Positions 10,393 through 22,305 of a stretch of DNA of 64,000 nucleotides are shown piece after piece. Made by a program: the position numbers and the translations under genes. The stretch's first letter is position 1. Each line of letters begins with the position of its first letter. The DNA comes from Closterium sp. Naga37s-1 (Eukaryota > Streptophyta > Zygnematophyceae > Desmidiales > Closteriaceae), in the NCBI GenBank assembly GCA_947471745.1, contig CANJKZ010000770.1, positions 372,001-436,000 on the forward strand, read 5' to 3'. A model generated the notes under the pieces. It made no database searches. It worked only from the letters and a program-made list of their open reading frames with translations, and had not been told where the DNA came from.

Positions 10393-13300
10393 CTCCCCTT
10401 CGCTTCTGGAGTGTCGCTGCTGGTGACGTGGCTTTGTCCAGTCAGCAGCATGCAGTACTCGAACTTCTGTTTTCCGAGCTTCTTGGTCAAGTAGTCAGCT
10501 GCCATCTCGGACGTGGGACAGTAGGATAGTTCAAGTCTCCCCTTCTCAATCTCGTCTTTCACGAAGAAATATCGCAGAGCGATATGCTTCGTTCTGTTCG
10601 CGAATCCATTTTTGTTGGCGATGCGAATTGCAGATTGGTTGTCGCAGAACAGAGTGAAGTTGGGTAACTCGGCTAACTTCGCTTCTTCCAGCAGCTCGCG
10701 AAGATAGAGTCCTTCCTTGGTGGCTGAGCAGAGTGCAATATATTCTGCTTCAGCTGACGAGAGAGCAATTAATTCCTGCTTGCTCGATTGCCAGGAGATC
10801 GGTCTGATAGGTTCGAGGCGGTAGATGTAGCCGGTGCGGGAGCGCCTGTTGTCGGAGTCGCCAGCGTGATCAGCGTCGACGTAGCCGATTAATTTAGTCA
10901 ATGTAGTTGTGTTCTTGTAGTAAGTTAGGCCGATCGTTGAGGTACTGACGAAGTAGTGGAGAGCGCGGTCGAGCTCCGCCAGGTGTTCTGCTTCAGGCTT
11001 CTTGAGGTAGGTGGCGAGCTGGCTTGCGGAGTATGAGAGGTCGGGGCGGCAGGTGACAGCTGCGAAGAGAAGGCATCCTAGCTTTCTCTGGTAGTCGCGT
11101 ATCCCGGCGGATTTGAGTAGAGAGGATCCTTCCTTGTGGTTTCCTGTCGCGTAGCGGTAGGGCGTAGAGATGGTGGTAGGTGTGAGCGCGAAGCGTTTGG
11201 CGATGGTGTCGGCGTACTTAGCGGCGTTGAGGTAGATCGCGCCTTCTTCTTCCCGAATGTTCAAGCCGAGGTACTGTGTGACGGTAGAGGAGACTGTGAG
11301 TGTGAGGTCCCTCTGTAGCTCCCCTTCGAACCAGGTGGTGATGTCGTCAGTGGAGCCGATGTAGAGTAGGTCGTCTACGTAGACGATTAGCAGAATGTAG
11401 TCGGTGTCTTTAGTGAGTCGGTACATTCCTTGGTCGTGAGGTAGTTGGCGGAATCCGATGCGAATGAGGCGAGCGTGTAGGTACTGTTGCCATAGCCGCG
11501 GAGCTTGCTTGATCCCGTAAAGTGATTTCAGCAGTTGACATACTTGGTTAGGTTCCCCGTTGGTACCGTGTGGGAGCTCGACGAAGATTTCCATGTCGAC
11601 AGGTGCGTAGAGGAACGCGTTGGCGACATCGATTTGCCGTAGCTTCCTTTTCTTCATGGCGGCGATCGCGAGGAGGATTCGAAGTGAGGTATGTCGGCTA
11701 ACCGGGGCGAATGTCTCGGTGAAGTCCCGTCCGTGCTCCTGATCGAATCCACGCACAACCCAGCGTGCTTTGAACTTCTCAATTGTGCCGTCTGCTTTTG
11801 TTTTAACGCGGAAGACCCATTTCCCGGTGAGAATGGTCTTGTTCCTTGCCACGCTGATGGGGACAACTTTCCAGGTGTTCCGTTCCTCCAGCGCCTTTAA
11901 CTCTCTGTCCATGGCTTCACGCCATTTTTCCCTGTGTTCCCCCCCCAGAGCCTGCTGAACCGTCGCATGCTCCTTAGGAAGAGTGTTGCCGTGGACTGCG
12001 GTGACGAGTCCGAGAATCTGCAGTCCAGTCTGTGAGTAGCGGGGAAGAGTTGCATCCTCGGGATAAGCTGCTTCATCTCCCACTTCTGGATCAGGTATGA
12101 AATTCGGTCCTACTCGTTCTGCTTCGTTGGTGTTGACTGTCGCAGGTGTTACGTAACCGTTGTCGGCGAAGTAGTAGAAGGTTTTGGCGTTGACACTTTC
12201 GCGAGGGTTATCTTCGTCCATGGGGACGTCGACGGAGCAGAACGGAAGGGGTCCAGCTTCTTCTGATGCGTTGGCCACATTCTGCTCGTCCCAGTCAGCT
12301 TCGTCTGCTGCCGAGGCGAAGGCTCGGTCACCACGAAAACCACCTGTGGGATCTTGGTCCTCTTGCAGGTTGGCAAGGTATGTCTGGAGCGTGAGTCGTT
12401 CGTAGAAAATGACGTCGCGTGCTGCTACTGTTTCCTTGGAGTGGACGTCAAAGATTTTCCACGCGTTGTAGTTCTTTTCGATGCCGAGGTGTAGTCCCCA
12501 CTGTGCGCGTTGTGAAAATCGGCCCGCTCGTGCTGCTGGGGGTCGGTACTGTACCATGCATCCGAACACTCGTAACATTTTTGTGCTGCCCTGTTTTCCT
12601 GTCCACAGCAGATGCGGTGATGCGTTGTTCGGTAGTGATGAAGATGAGAGCAAGTTGTGCAGCATGACAGCGTGGTCCATCGCGTCAGGCCACTGGTGGT
12701 TGGGTAGCCGCATGCCACGCAACAGTTTGCGCATGCTGTTCTGCAGAGTCCTGTTCATTCTTTCTGCTACACCTTGCTGCTGATGGGCGTAGGGAAGAGA
12801 GAGGAGCTGCTTGATTCCCCTTTCCGCCAGGTACTGCTTGAATCGCTGAGAGGTGTATTCTCCTCCTCCGTCAGACTGGAAGCTTTTCAGCTTTACGCCC
12901 GACTCTCTTTCTGCTACTGGTAGCCAAGAAGCGAATGCTTCGAGGACCATGTCGTGGCTGGGTAGGTTTAGATGCCAGACGTAACGGGTGGCGGCGTCGA
13001 TGAAGGTGATTGTGTAGTTGTATATTACTTGTCCTGGTTCCCGATTGTACAGGATGTCGCTATACACCTTTTCGAGTGGTGCGTACGCGGGTGTGCTCGG
13101 GTTGTGATGAGGAGTGAACGGCCGATGTGGTAAGTCGGCTTCGGGGCAGGTAAGACATGTTCCTCGTGCCCGTTGAAGTTCTCTGCCGTCGAGTAGTAGT
13201 AACGAGTCCTTGTCAAGGACTCCTGCTCTTATTGTGTTGTTTAACACAGTGTTGCTTGGGTGTCCCATGCGTGCGTGCCAGATGTCTTCGGAGGCGCGGT

Positions 13301-14152
13301 GTCCGGGTGAGCGTCGATACGCGTCGGAGTTGGAGTAGAAGCTGGCGGTGAAGTTTGCGCTTCTATGGACTTCCCGTTGAGCCGGATTCAGCTGCTGTGC
13401 GGGTGTTGGTGGTGCTTCGTCAACGAGGAGTGGTGTCGTTGTTGCTGCTACTGTTGTTGTTCCTGCTACTGCCGATGATGTCTCTGCTGCTGCCGATGAT
13501 GTCTCTGCTGCTGCCGATGTTGTCTCTGCTGCTGCCGATGTTGTCTCTGCTGCTGCCGATGTTGTCTCTGCTGCTGCCGATGTTGTCTCTGCTGCTGCCG
13601 ATGTTGTCTCTGTTGCTGCCGATGTTGTCTCTGCTGCTGCCGAATGTTGTATTGTTACTAACGCACGTGTTCGTTCTGCTTCAGGAATGGTATGTGAATA
13701 CCAAAAGCCTTCCGGACTGAAGTCGGGGTCGAGATCCGGCGGGTGCGTCCAAGATGTGAAGGTGACGATCCCGTCACTGTCTGCGGTGCCCAGGTCTGGG
13801 ACGAAATCGAGAACGAAGACATTGTTCTTCGGGACCGCCTTTCCGATGTAGAGGCCGCCCTTCCCGTGGTACAGCTTGAACTCCTGGGTGGTACTGTCGG
13901 CTTCCAGATGTATGCCTTTCGCCATCAACTGACTGACGCTCAGTAAGTTGTAGCCAAGTCTTTCTGCTATTAGGACTTTGGACATTTGCAGTATGACATT
14001 CGTCTCTCGTGACTGAAGTTGCACTACTCCTTGTCGTCGTGTGCGCAGGTTCTTATTATTGGCGACAGTGATGACGACTTCTCGTTGAAGTTGGTGCTCG
14101 CGTTGAACGAAACGTCCTGAAGAGCACATATGTTGTCCGCAGCAACTGTCCA
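10371..14152 (-). CDS. Copia B pol: protease end, integrase, reverse transcriptase, RNase H
   Basis: The long frame holds, in order: the protease active-site region (LDSCCGQHM, where most copia proteases have DSG, so the Gly is replaced); a Ser/Ala/Thr heptad repeat region; the GAG-pre-integrase motif IWHARMGHPSNTVLNNTIRA with the zinc pair CLTC; the integrase catalytic Asp/Asp/Glu (YSDI, SFQSDGGGEY, GVAERMNRTLQ); reverse transcriptase with YVDDLLYIG; and RNase H (YVDADHAGDSDNRRSRTGY, SSAEAEYIALC, CDNQSAI). Order INT before RT defines Copia. The frame ends inside the 3' LTR. It is split from its gag portion by S1 at 14152/16326 and is otherwise open throughout. Confidence 0.93.
13445..13655 (-). 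repeat. In-frame 21-bp repeats in copia B pol
   Basis: About nine tandem copies encode a Thr-Ser-Ala-Ala-Ala-Glu-Thr heptad between protease and integrase. The region is a low-complexity linker. Copies differ at single bases. Confidence 0.85.
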
Positions 14153-14368
14153 TATCAGAAGTAGTAGGAGTACGGCCTAGGCTTAGTAGCCTAGGCCACA
14201 GTAGGACTAGTAACGAGGAGCCAAGTACGAGCTAGGAATGTGTGTAGGAATAGAATTGAGAAGGAATGACTGAACTAGCAAGCAGCAGGATACAAATAGC
14301 AAACCCTAAGGGGCTGTACTCACTATAGAGTACCCCACTGCAGGCTACACAAACAACATATTCTGACA
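14153..14368 (-). repeat. 3' LTR of S1
   Basis: 216 bp; pairs with 16110-16325. It ends (plus strand) in TTCTGACA, followed by the conserved CACCCCCATAGCCAAAGTGG polypurine-flank block. Confidence 0.9.
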
Positions 14369-15129
14369 CACCCCCATAGCCAAAGTGGGGTGTAATCAGC
14401 ACAATGAGCAGTCATAGCAATAGTTCATAATTATCATCAAAGCTAGAGGCTATCACAGAGGGCAAGTGAGGAGGAGGAGGGACTATGAAAGGAGAGAAGA
14501 TGGGAGGCGACGACTGAAGCTGCAGACACACGGGCAACAGAAGCGGCTGACACAGTGGCGGCTGACACAGTGGCTACCGAGACAGAGCGCCCCGGAATAC
14601 TGGAGTAACTGGCTCTGCGGCTACGACGAGCGGCAGAAGCAACGGACCCACGGGCGACTGGTGCAGCAGGCTCTCAGTGGCTACCGAGACAGTGCGTCCC
14701 GGAATACAGGAGTAACAGGCTCTGCGGCTGCGACGAGCGGCAGGAGCAACGGACCCACGGGCAACAGGTGCAGCAGGCTCTCTGAGCTACCAGGACAGTG
14801 CGCCCCGGACTACAGGTGCTGCGGACGACAAGACAGCAACCTCCACTCAACCTCCCCCAACAGTCCCACACCCCTCTCACACACCCCCTGCTTCACCCCT
14901 AGCTCCACTCCCACATCACCCCCCTAGTGCCACTCCCCACGACTCCCACACCTCCACCCCCCTCAACGGCAGCTGCAGCAGTGGGAGACGAAAAAGGAGG
15001 AGGGGAGAACCCACACCTCTCACCCCCATGCTCGCCACCCCACACCCCAGCCACCGCGGAACGCACGGCGGAATGGGAGCAATGGGCAGCACGGGGGGGG
15101 GGGGGGGGACGGGGCGGGCTTCTGCAGAG

Positions 15130-15960
15130 GCGGCTCGCGCGGGTCCTGGGGCGGCTGCTGCAGGTGCGGGCTGCTCCAGGGGCGGCTGCTGCAGGTGCGG
15201 GCTGCTCCAGGGGCGGCTGCTGCAGGTGCGGGCTGCTCCAGGGGCGGCTGCTGCAGGTGCGGGCTGCTCCAGGGGCGGCTGCTGCAGTGGCGGGCGGCTC
15301 CAGGGGCTGCTGCTGCAGTGGCGGGCGGCTCCAGGGGCTGCTGCTGCAGTGGCGGGCGGCTCCAGGGGCGGCCGCCGCAGTTGAAAGGCAGAAGGGGGGG
15401 GGGGGGGAACGCACGGCCCCCAGGGCGCCCCGAGGGGCGACGAGAAGGGAGCCGCGCGGCCCCCCCCCCGGGGCGCCGCGACGGGCACCAGGGAGGGCGC
15501 CGCGACGAGCCCCCAGAGCCGCCTCGACGGGCGACGGGGAGGGTGCCGCGCGGGCCCCCCGAAGTCGCCTCGACGGGCGACGGGGAGGGCGCCGCGTGGG
15601 CCCCCCGAAGTCGCCTCGACGGGCGACGGGGAGGGCGCCGCGCGGGCCCCCCGAAGTCGCCTCGACGGGCGACGGGGAGGGCCGCGCACGGCCCCCGAAG
15701 TCGCCTCGACGGGCGACGGGAGGGGACCGCGCGCGGCCCCCGTGGTCGCCACGACGGGCGACTGGTGGGGAGGCCGCGCGGGCCCCCAAGGTCGCCTCGA
15801 CGGGCGACGGGAGGGGAGGCCGCGCGGGTCCCCGAGGTCGCCTGGATGGGCGACGGGAGGGGAGGCCGCGCGGGTCCCCGAGAGCGCCTCGACGGGCGCT
15901 TCGACGGGAGGGGACCGCGGAGGCCCCCCCAAGGGCACCACGACGGGCGCCACGGAAGGG
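15130..15960. repeat. GC-rich minisatellites inside S1
   Basis: Two arrays. About 15130-15375 has a 27-30 bp unit around GGCTGCTGCAGGTGCGGGCT. About 15515-15925 has a 42-50 bp unit around TCGCCTCGACGGGCGACGGG. All reading frames stay open in places only because of composition. Confidence 0.85.
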
Positions 15961-16098
15961 AAAACCGCCAGGCGCCCCGAGCGCGCGGCGGGCAGAAATT
16001 AGGGTTTCGCCGCCGCGCACCACGGGGCGCGCGGCGGACAGTACGGCAGCGGAAGCGGGTGGTGGGCCCATACACAGGAAGGCGGCAGACATGCCGCC

Positions 16099-16109
16099 CT
16101 CTGATACCA
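16099..16109 (-). other. Primer-binding site of S1
   Basis: The minus-strand TGGTATCAGAG matches the complement of the 3' end of initiator tRNA-Met, the usual primer of plant copia elements. It directly abuts the 5' LTR. Confidence 0.85.
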
Positions 16110-16325
16110 TATCAGAAGTAGTAGGAGTACGGCCTAGGCTTAGTAGCCTAGGCCACAGTAGGACTAGTAACGAGGAGCCAAGTACGAGCTAGGAATGTGT
16201 GTAGGAACAGAATTGAGAAGGAATGATTGAACTAGCAAGCAGCAGGATACAAATAGCAAACCCTAAGGGGCTGTACTCACTATAGAGTACCCCGATGCAG
16301 GCTACACAAACAACATATTCTGACA
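16110..16325 (-). repeat. 5' LTR of S1
   Basis: 216 bp, near-identical to 14153-14368. It abuts the GTCCA duplication at 16326-16330. Confidence 0.9.
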
Positions 16326-17798
16326 GTCCAAGAACCATGTATCCTTCCCGGACGGCTCGCTTTGAGCGATGGCGGCGTACGTCGGGTTCGGTTGAAGTGA
16401 CTCGCGGCGAGGCGTGCTGTTGTCGAGTTGTTCTTCTGGTGAGTAATATGGTGGTGACTCAGTTACGCAGGAGTCACTCAGCCTTGCCATGCAGCTGACG
16501 ATGTTTCTTGTTCCTTTCGCAGGTTGTCCCGTCGATGTTGTTGAGACTTGTACTGAAGTTGTCGGATTTGCTTGCGTTGAGGCGACTTGACTGCTTGAAG
16601 GGCGAAGTTGGCGTTGCGGCGACGTTGACTGTTGTCGATTCGGGCAGTGCGTACGAGGATGCCCTGAAGTCTTGCAGAGGTGGCAGAACGGAGGTACGAT
16701 TTTCGGTCGATTGTTGTTGTTGTTGTGGCGCCGTTGAGTGTGAAACGCGAATTCGGGCACTGATACCTTTCTCTTGTGTCGTTCTTCTTGCAGGTCCATG
16801 TCTTGCTGCTCGGCGTGGATTTCGGCGCAAAGTGCTGCTTCAGAAATTTTCCCGTGGGCTCGTAGTATGGCGCGAGTGGAGCGCCAGTGAGGACCAAGAC
16901 CGCCGATGACAACCGTGACGAAGGCGACCTCTGAAATCGATCCTCCACATCGAAGAAGCTTGTCGCGCAACTCGCGGCAGCGACTGATATACGCCATTCC
17001 CTTCTCGCCTGGTTTCATTTCGATTGTTGTCAGCTGCGCCATTAACCGACTTTGGTTTACGCTTTCTGTTGCTTGATACAGGCTCTTCAAGTGATTGTAC
17101 GCGAGCTCCGCGGAGTTGCCGTAGCCTCGGTAAGACCGTATGTTTTGTTGTTGAGTTGGAGTGATGTTCCTCAGTAGTATCGTGTACGCCATCATCGATT
17201 GATAGGTGTACTGCTGCTTCTCATACTGTGTGCCGTTTGTTGGGTATGGCAGGGACCCGTCGAAGAAGCCAAGGATTTGCGCTCCTTCCATCATCAGCTC
17301 GAATTCGAACGACCAGGTAAAGAAATCCTTCCCGTCGAAGGGTTTTGTCGTTTGCAGTTTTAGAACGTGCGCGAACTGCGACTGAACTTGTAGTGCGTCC
17401 AGCGTTCTCTCTTGTCCCGGTGCAGGTTGTGGTTGTGGCATGAAGCTGACGGAGCCGCGCTGGGGCTCGTACGGAGCGAAGGTAGGTTGCTGTTGTTGAT
17501 TCCCGCGTACGTAGGATGAGCCATCGAGACTCATGGGCGTCACGTTGTTGTTGTTGTTGCTGTTGTTTGATTGCGCAGGTGCTTCTTGCTGATGCTGCTC
17601 GTAGAAGGACATGAAGGAGAAGAACTTCTCCATCATGCTTGGATCGAAGCCCGCGCCTTGGTTTGCGGGAGTTTCAGTAGACCCAGCTGCCGGTCTCGTT
17701 GTTGTGCCTTCCTCTGTCTGTAGGCCAGAGGCAGGAGGTGGAGTAGGAGTAGTACCAGGAGAGCCGTTGGAGGAGCTCCTCTCCTTTCTGGTAGACAT
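16326..17798 (-). CDS. Copia B gag, start of the gag-pol frame
   Basis: Starts at ATG 17798, about 60 bp inside the 5' LTR. About 490 residues: a Pro/Gln/Asn-rich N-terminus, a UBN2/retrotrans_gag-like middle (LKLQTTKPFDGKDFFTWSFE, then TTIEMKPGEKGMAYISRCRE), and a single zinc knuckle CHLCKTSGHPRTHC. The frame then runs to DTWFLD, the start of the protease active site, where S1 interrupts it. Gag would package the element RNA in cytoplasmic particles (family knowledge). Confidence 0.88.
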
Positions 17799-17847
17799 GT
17801 CTCTTGGTGTATTAGGTGTTAAGGAGAAATAATTTTAACCCTAACCA

Positions 17848-17859
17848 GCTCTCATACCA
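17848..17859 (-). other. Primer-binding site of copia B
   Basis: The minus-strand TGGTATGAGAGC differs by one base from the initiator tRNA-Met complement and abuts the 5' LTR. Confidence 0.8.
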
Positions 17860-18296
17860 TGTTGGGCTGAGTGCCCCTTAGGATCTTTGGTAGGGTTAAA
17901 CTCTGGGTAGAGTGATGTAGTAGCGGAAGCATTTAAATGAAGTCCTTGAACCACCTTGCGCTGGTATGTGAGGGCAAAGTAAGTTGATTAAAACAAGCAA
18001 GTACAAAGGTTTATATAAGAGTACAAAGAATGCGAAGAGGTATAATTAAACTGTTTTACTGTTGCGGTTCGATACAGTGCGACTCGGGCAACTGCTCAAT
18101 GTCGAGTCAGTTGTGTGTCCTTGCTGTCGCGCTGCATTTGTCAAGTCAAAGGTCGCTGACCTTTGACTTTCGCGTAACCTTCAGCGGTTACTTCAACCTC
18201 CGAGGGTTGACTCGCTGGTGCCTCGATATGCTCTGCTTCGCTTGTGCCTTGGTGTTTCGACACGACAGAGGCGCTTAAGATTGTTTGTTCCCAACA
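17860..18296 (-). repeat. 5' LTR of copia B
   Basis: 437 bp partner of 9956-10392. It abuts the GTTTT duplication at 18297-18301. Confidence 0.92.
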
Positions 18297-18310
18297 GTTT
18301 TCAATTCTGT

Positions 18311-19560
18311 TCAGGGGAACCCAGTTGTCTTCAGTGGGCGGATTAGAATTTCGACCCTTCGAGCTCCTCGTGGGTCACGAACTCGGTGGCTCAGAATCCA
18401 TTTGGGTGTGATGATTGGTTCTGTCGGCGGTCGCGTCATGTTGGCTGGGCGGTTGCGGGGCAGTTGGCTGGTGGATGGTACGTAAGGGCGAAGCAGGCTA
18501 ACGTGGAAGGATGGGCTGACGTACCAGTCAGCAGGGAGGAGGAGGTGGGCGATGACAGGTGTGATCATGTGGCTGATGCGAAATGGCCCGCAATATCGGG
18601 GACGGAGTTTCGAGGTGATGGGCAGGCGGAGGTTTTGGGTGTCGAGTAAAACTAGGTCGTCGGGTTGGTAAGTGACAAGTCTGCGGTGGCGGTCGGCGTT
18701 GCGCTTAGCGATTACGTCGGCCTTTTTAATTGCGTCGGCTGCCCTGGTCCATACTGCTTGTAACATTTCTGCGAACTGTTGTACACATAATACTAGGTTG
18801 TTGGGGTCCGGGGTCATGGGTACTGTAGGGTCTTGTCCGTAGTTCAGGTAAAACGGTGACTGTTGGGTCGTGGTGGATGACGAGTTGTTGTACGCGAATT
18901 CAATGAGTGGCAGTTGCTGTTCCTAGGTGGTCGGGTCGTCGCACGTGGCTCGGATGAGTTGCTCCATGGTCTGATTTGTCCGTTCTGTCTGTCCGTCTGT
19001 TTCGGGGTGGTACGAAGAACTAAACTGTAGTCGCGTGCCGAACTGCTGCCACAGGTTCCGCCAGAAGTTGCTGGTGAATTTCGTGTCGCGGTCGCTGATG
19101 ATCGCTGCTCGTATCCCGTGCAATCGAACGATGGTGGAGATGAAGAGGCGGGCTGTTTCTTCGTCTGTGATTGATTTCTTGCATGCTGCGAAATGTGCCA
19201 TTTTCGTCAGCCGATCGACGACGACCAGGATCGCGTGGTTCCCACTTGCTCTGGACGGTAACCCCGTGACGAAGTCCATCGTCACCTGCTGCCAAACACG
19301 CTCTGGGGGTGGTATCGGCTGCAACTGTCCTGCCGGCCGCTTCCGTGATGATTTCATGAGTTGGCAGGTGGGACACGATGCCACGTGTCGCTGCACGTCG
19401 GTCAGCGTTTCGGGCCAGTAATAATACCGCTGCAGCTGCTGCCGTGCTTTTTCAACTCCAAAATGGCCTGAGGTAACTCCGTCGTGTGCCTCTTGTAGCA
19501 GTAATTCCCGTAGTAACGCGTAGCTCGGTACCCAGATTCGGTCGGTGCCGGCTTTTAAGC
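18311..19560 (-). pseudogene. Gypsy A integrase, disabled
   Basis: Minus-strand frames show the HHCC zinc motif (HDGVTSGH ... CPTCQ), integrase catalytic residues (VTMDFVTGLP, IISDRDTKF, PETDGQTERTNQTMEQL) and the C-terminal region LVTYQPDDLVLLDTQNLRLP ... FRISH with SFHVSLLRPY. An in-frame TAG at 18923-18925 interrupts the core. Near 18311 the frame shifts before the residues WVPLNRIENHPVLTEYL, whose last part lies beyond element B at about 9860-9955. Integrase would insert the cDNA copy; this one is not functional as it stands. Confidence 0.85.
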
Positions 19561-19738
19561 AATAAACCCCTTTTGCTACTGCGAACTGCTGCGAATTTCC
19601 TCCTATGAAGAATGGGTCAGTCTGATAGCCGTGGGTAAATATTCGTGTCAGTAGTGGGCTGGTCTGGGCGAGTAGTATGGCGTGGGTTTGAACTGTGGGG
19701 CGGGTTAGTGCGTCGGCGATGTTCGATGCCCCCTTTTT

Positions 19739-20756
19739 TTAGGTGACCGTGTATTGAAAATTCGACTTGAGGAAATCGAGCCAGCGAATCTGTCGTGGGT
19801 TGAGATGGGGCTGTGCGCGGAGATACTGTAGTGATTTATGGTCTGTTCGTGTTGTCACGTCTGCGCCGGTCAAGTAACAGCGCCACACTTTGAACGCATG
19901 CACGATCGCTAGCATTTTGCGATCGTGTATCGGGTAATTTTTCTCGGGCGGATGCAGTTTCCGTGAATCGTATGCGATGGGCTGTAAACCGTTGCCGGAA
20001 TTGTGTAGCAGTACGGCTCCAATGGCGATGTCGCTTGCATCTGTAACCACTTCGAATGGGCGGTGTGGGTCGGCGATGCGCAGTACGGGCGGTGAACAGA
20101 GATTTTTTTTTAGGGCAGAGAAGGCAACATGCTCTTTCTCCCCCCACGTAAAAGCGACTCCTTTCCACAGTAAATCCGTCAGCGGGGCAGTTAAGCGTGC
20201 CATGTCGGGGATGAACCGACGCACATAATTAACAAAACCTAAAAAACTCTGCAGCTCCGTGATGTTCGTCGGGGGATGCCACGCTTTCACCGTGTCCAGC
20301 TTCTTGGGGTCGAACTCATCTAGCCTCCGAAATAACGTGCCCAAAAAATTCTAACATATCCTGGAAGAACTCGAACTTGGAACCCTTGGTCAGTAGTCTG
20401 TGCTCGTGTAAAACTTTAAACACTGCCTTTAGATCTACAAAGTGTTGCTGCATATCACGACTGTAGACTAGGATGTCGTCGAGGTAAACTATCACGCATT
20501 TATCTAAGAGTGGCCTAAACGCCTCATTCATGGTCATCTGCAATGTCGCCGGTGCGTTGGTCAGCCCGAAAGGCATCACTGTGCACTCAAATGACCCGTA
20601 CCTAGTCCTAAATGCTGTCTTGGCACAGTCCGATGGTTCGACCCGAATCTGATGGTAGCCTCCCCATAAATATATTTTCGAAAGACACGTGCTGTTCGCA
20701 GTTGATCTATCAGTTCGTCGGCGTGGGGAATGGGGTATCGCGATTTGACTGTAACC
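19739..20756 (-). pseudogene. Gypsy A reverse transcriptase (second half) and RNase H, disabled
   Basis: It continues the reverse transcriptase interrupted by S2: VMPFGLTNAPATLQ and the catalytic YLDD in CVIVYLDDILVYS. RNase H follows, with VVTDASD, YPIHDRKMLAIV (the usual Glu is Lys here) and TDHKSL. The frame changes near 20330, and the reading frame ends at a run of A at 19733-19739. Frame breaks are also present near 20690. Confidence 0.85.
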
Positions 20757-20883
20757 TGTGAAAGTTTAAAAGGAAGAAGAGGAGGGTTGCACTAGCAAGA
20801 ATGAGGATACAAATAGCAAACCCTAGAAGGGTTGTACTCGCTATAGAGCACCCCACTACAGGCTAGAGCATAATATTCTGACA
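20757..20883 (-). repeat. 3' LTR of S2
   Basis: 127 bp; identical to 22179-22305 except for one base. It contains the family core AAACCCTAGAAGGG ... CCCCACTACAGGCTA. Confidence 0.92.
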
Positions 20884-21109
20884 CACCCCCATAGCCAAAG
20901 TGGGGTGTAATCAGCAGAGCAAGCAAAGCAGTACAAGCTCAGGGTGGATCACAATGTCACCACACATTCTGAGCACAAGTTCAAGAAGCAATAGTTTAAA
21001 GTTCACAATTATGAGCAAAGCTAGTGGTAGTCACAACGGGCAAGTGAGGAGGAGGAAAGAGACTATGAGAGGAGAGGAGGTAGTGGGCGGCAGCTGAAGC
21101 TGCTGGCAC

Positions 21110-22085
21110 ACGGCGCAACTGGAGCAACTGGCACACGGGCAACTGGAGCAACTGGCACACTGGCAACTGGAGCAACTGGCACACGGGCTACTGGAGTAAC
21201 TGGCTCCGCGGCTAAAAGTAGCGGCAGACGAGCAACGGACTCACGGGCGACTGGAGCAACGGGCTCACGGGCGACTGGCGCAACGGGCTCACGGGCGACT
21301 GGCGCAACGGTCTCACGGGCGACTGGAGCTGCTGGCTTCACGGCGGCCACCCCCTTCAACCTCCCCAAACTATCCCACTCCCCCTGACACACACCCGCTG
21401 CTACACCGCTAGCTCCACTCCCCCTTCACCCCCCCTTAGTACCACTCCAACGGCTCCAACAAGTCCACCCCCCCTCAGCGGCAGCTGCAGCACAGGGAGA
21501 CGGAGGAGGAGGAGGAGCAGGGAACGGCACACAGTGGCTTCACCCCCATACCCCTCACCCCCAAACCCTAATTCAGGAGAACGGGCTGTAGGAGGGGTGG
21601 GGCGCCAGTAGAAGCACGGGGGACAGCGGGGAGGGCAGGGGCAGCGAGGAAAGGGCCGCCCACGGGCCTGGCACAGCCGCCCGAACCGCGCGCAGGCGGC
21701 CCGAGCCGCGCGCGGGCCTGGCGCAGCCCGTACGGGCCGCGCACGGGCCTGGCGCAGCCCGTACGGGCCGCGCGCTGGCCTGGCGCAGCCCGTACGGGCC
21801 GCGTCCGGGCCTGGCGCAGCCCTTACGGGCCGCGCGCAGCCTGTACGGGCCGCGTGCAGGCCACGACGGGCGACGGGGGGCGACGCGCGGGTCCCCGTCG
21901 CCCGTCGCAGCGCCTCCCGAGGGCGACGCGCCGAGTGACGGGGCAGAAGCCCGCCGCGCGCCTCGGGGCGCACCGCGGGCAGAGAACCGCCGCGCGCCAC
22001 GGGGCGCACGGCGGGCAGAAAACCGCCGCGTGCCTCGGGGCGCACGGCGGGAAGAAAAACTGCCGCACGCCACGGGGCGTGCGGC
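21110..22085. repeat. Minisatellites inside S2
   Basis: Three arrays: CAACTGG-AGCAACTGGCACACGGG units at 21110-21190 with GGGCGACTGG variants to about 21330; CGTACGGGCCGCGCGCGGGC units at 21660-21860; and CGCCGCGCGCCACGGGGCGC units at 21950-22085. Confidence 0.8.
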
Positions 22086-22178
22086 ACAGAGGGTAGCAGT
22101 GGAAGTTGCAGCGGAAGCAACGAGGTGGTGAGCCCACCCACAGGATCGATCCAAGGGGATCGACCTGCTCTGATAGCA

Positions 22179-22305
22179 TATGAAAGTTTAAAAGGAAGAA
22201 GAGGAGGGTTGCACTAGCAAGAATGAGGATACAAATAGCAAACCCTAGAAGGGTTGTACTCGCTATAGAGCACCCCACTACAGGCTAGAGCATAATATTC
22301 TGACA
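22179..22305 (-). repeat. 5' LTR of S2
   Basis: 127 bp partner of 20757-20883, abutting TAACC at 22306-22310. Confidence 0.92.

Larger units (their letters stand above)
14153..16325 (-). mobile_element. Non-autonomous LTR element S1 inside copia B
   Basis: 216-bp LTRs (14153-14368, 16110-16325), the exact target duplication GTCCA (14148-14152, 16326-16330), a primer-binding site at 16099-16109 and a polypurine tract next to the left LTR define a complete element. There are no gag or pol motifs. The 1.7 kb interior is GC-rich minisatellite. By eye the LTRs differ at about four sites. The LTR core and polypurine flank resemble those of S2 and copia C, so it probably depends on that family's proteins. 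Confidence 0.9.
9956..18296 (-). mobile_element. Copia-type LTR retrotransposon B, inserted in A and split by S1
   Basis: 437-bp LTRs (9956-10392 and 17860-18296) start TGTTGGG and end CCCAACA. The GTTTT target duplication (9951-9955, 18297-18301) is exact. Gag is at 16326-17798 and pol at 10371-14152. They form one continuous frame apart from the S1 insertion. I counted about four LTR differences by eye. Removing B joins the end of the gypsy pol frame of element A, which confirms insertion into A. Confidence 0.92.
20757..22305 (-). mobile_element. Non-autonomous LTR element S2 inside gypsy A reverse transcriptase
   Basis: 127-bp LTRs (20757-20883, 22179-22305) that differ only at their second base, and the exact target duplication TAACC (20752-20756, 22306-22310). 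A primer site TGCTATCAGAG on the minus strand (22168-22178) has one mismatch to initiator tRNA-Met. The conserved CACCCCCATAGCCAAAGTGG polypurine flank starts at 20884. There is no coding capacity. The near-identity of the LTRs makes this a recent insertion. Confidence 0.92.

Noticed and set aside
14899..16192. Several 300-420 codon overlapping frames on both strands
   Set aside because: They lie in the GC-rich minisatellite interior of S1, on both strands and in several frames at once, as expected when stop codons are rare by composition.
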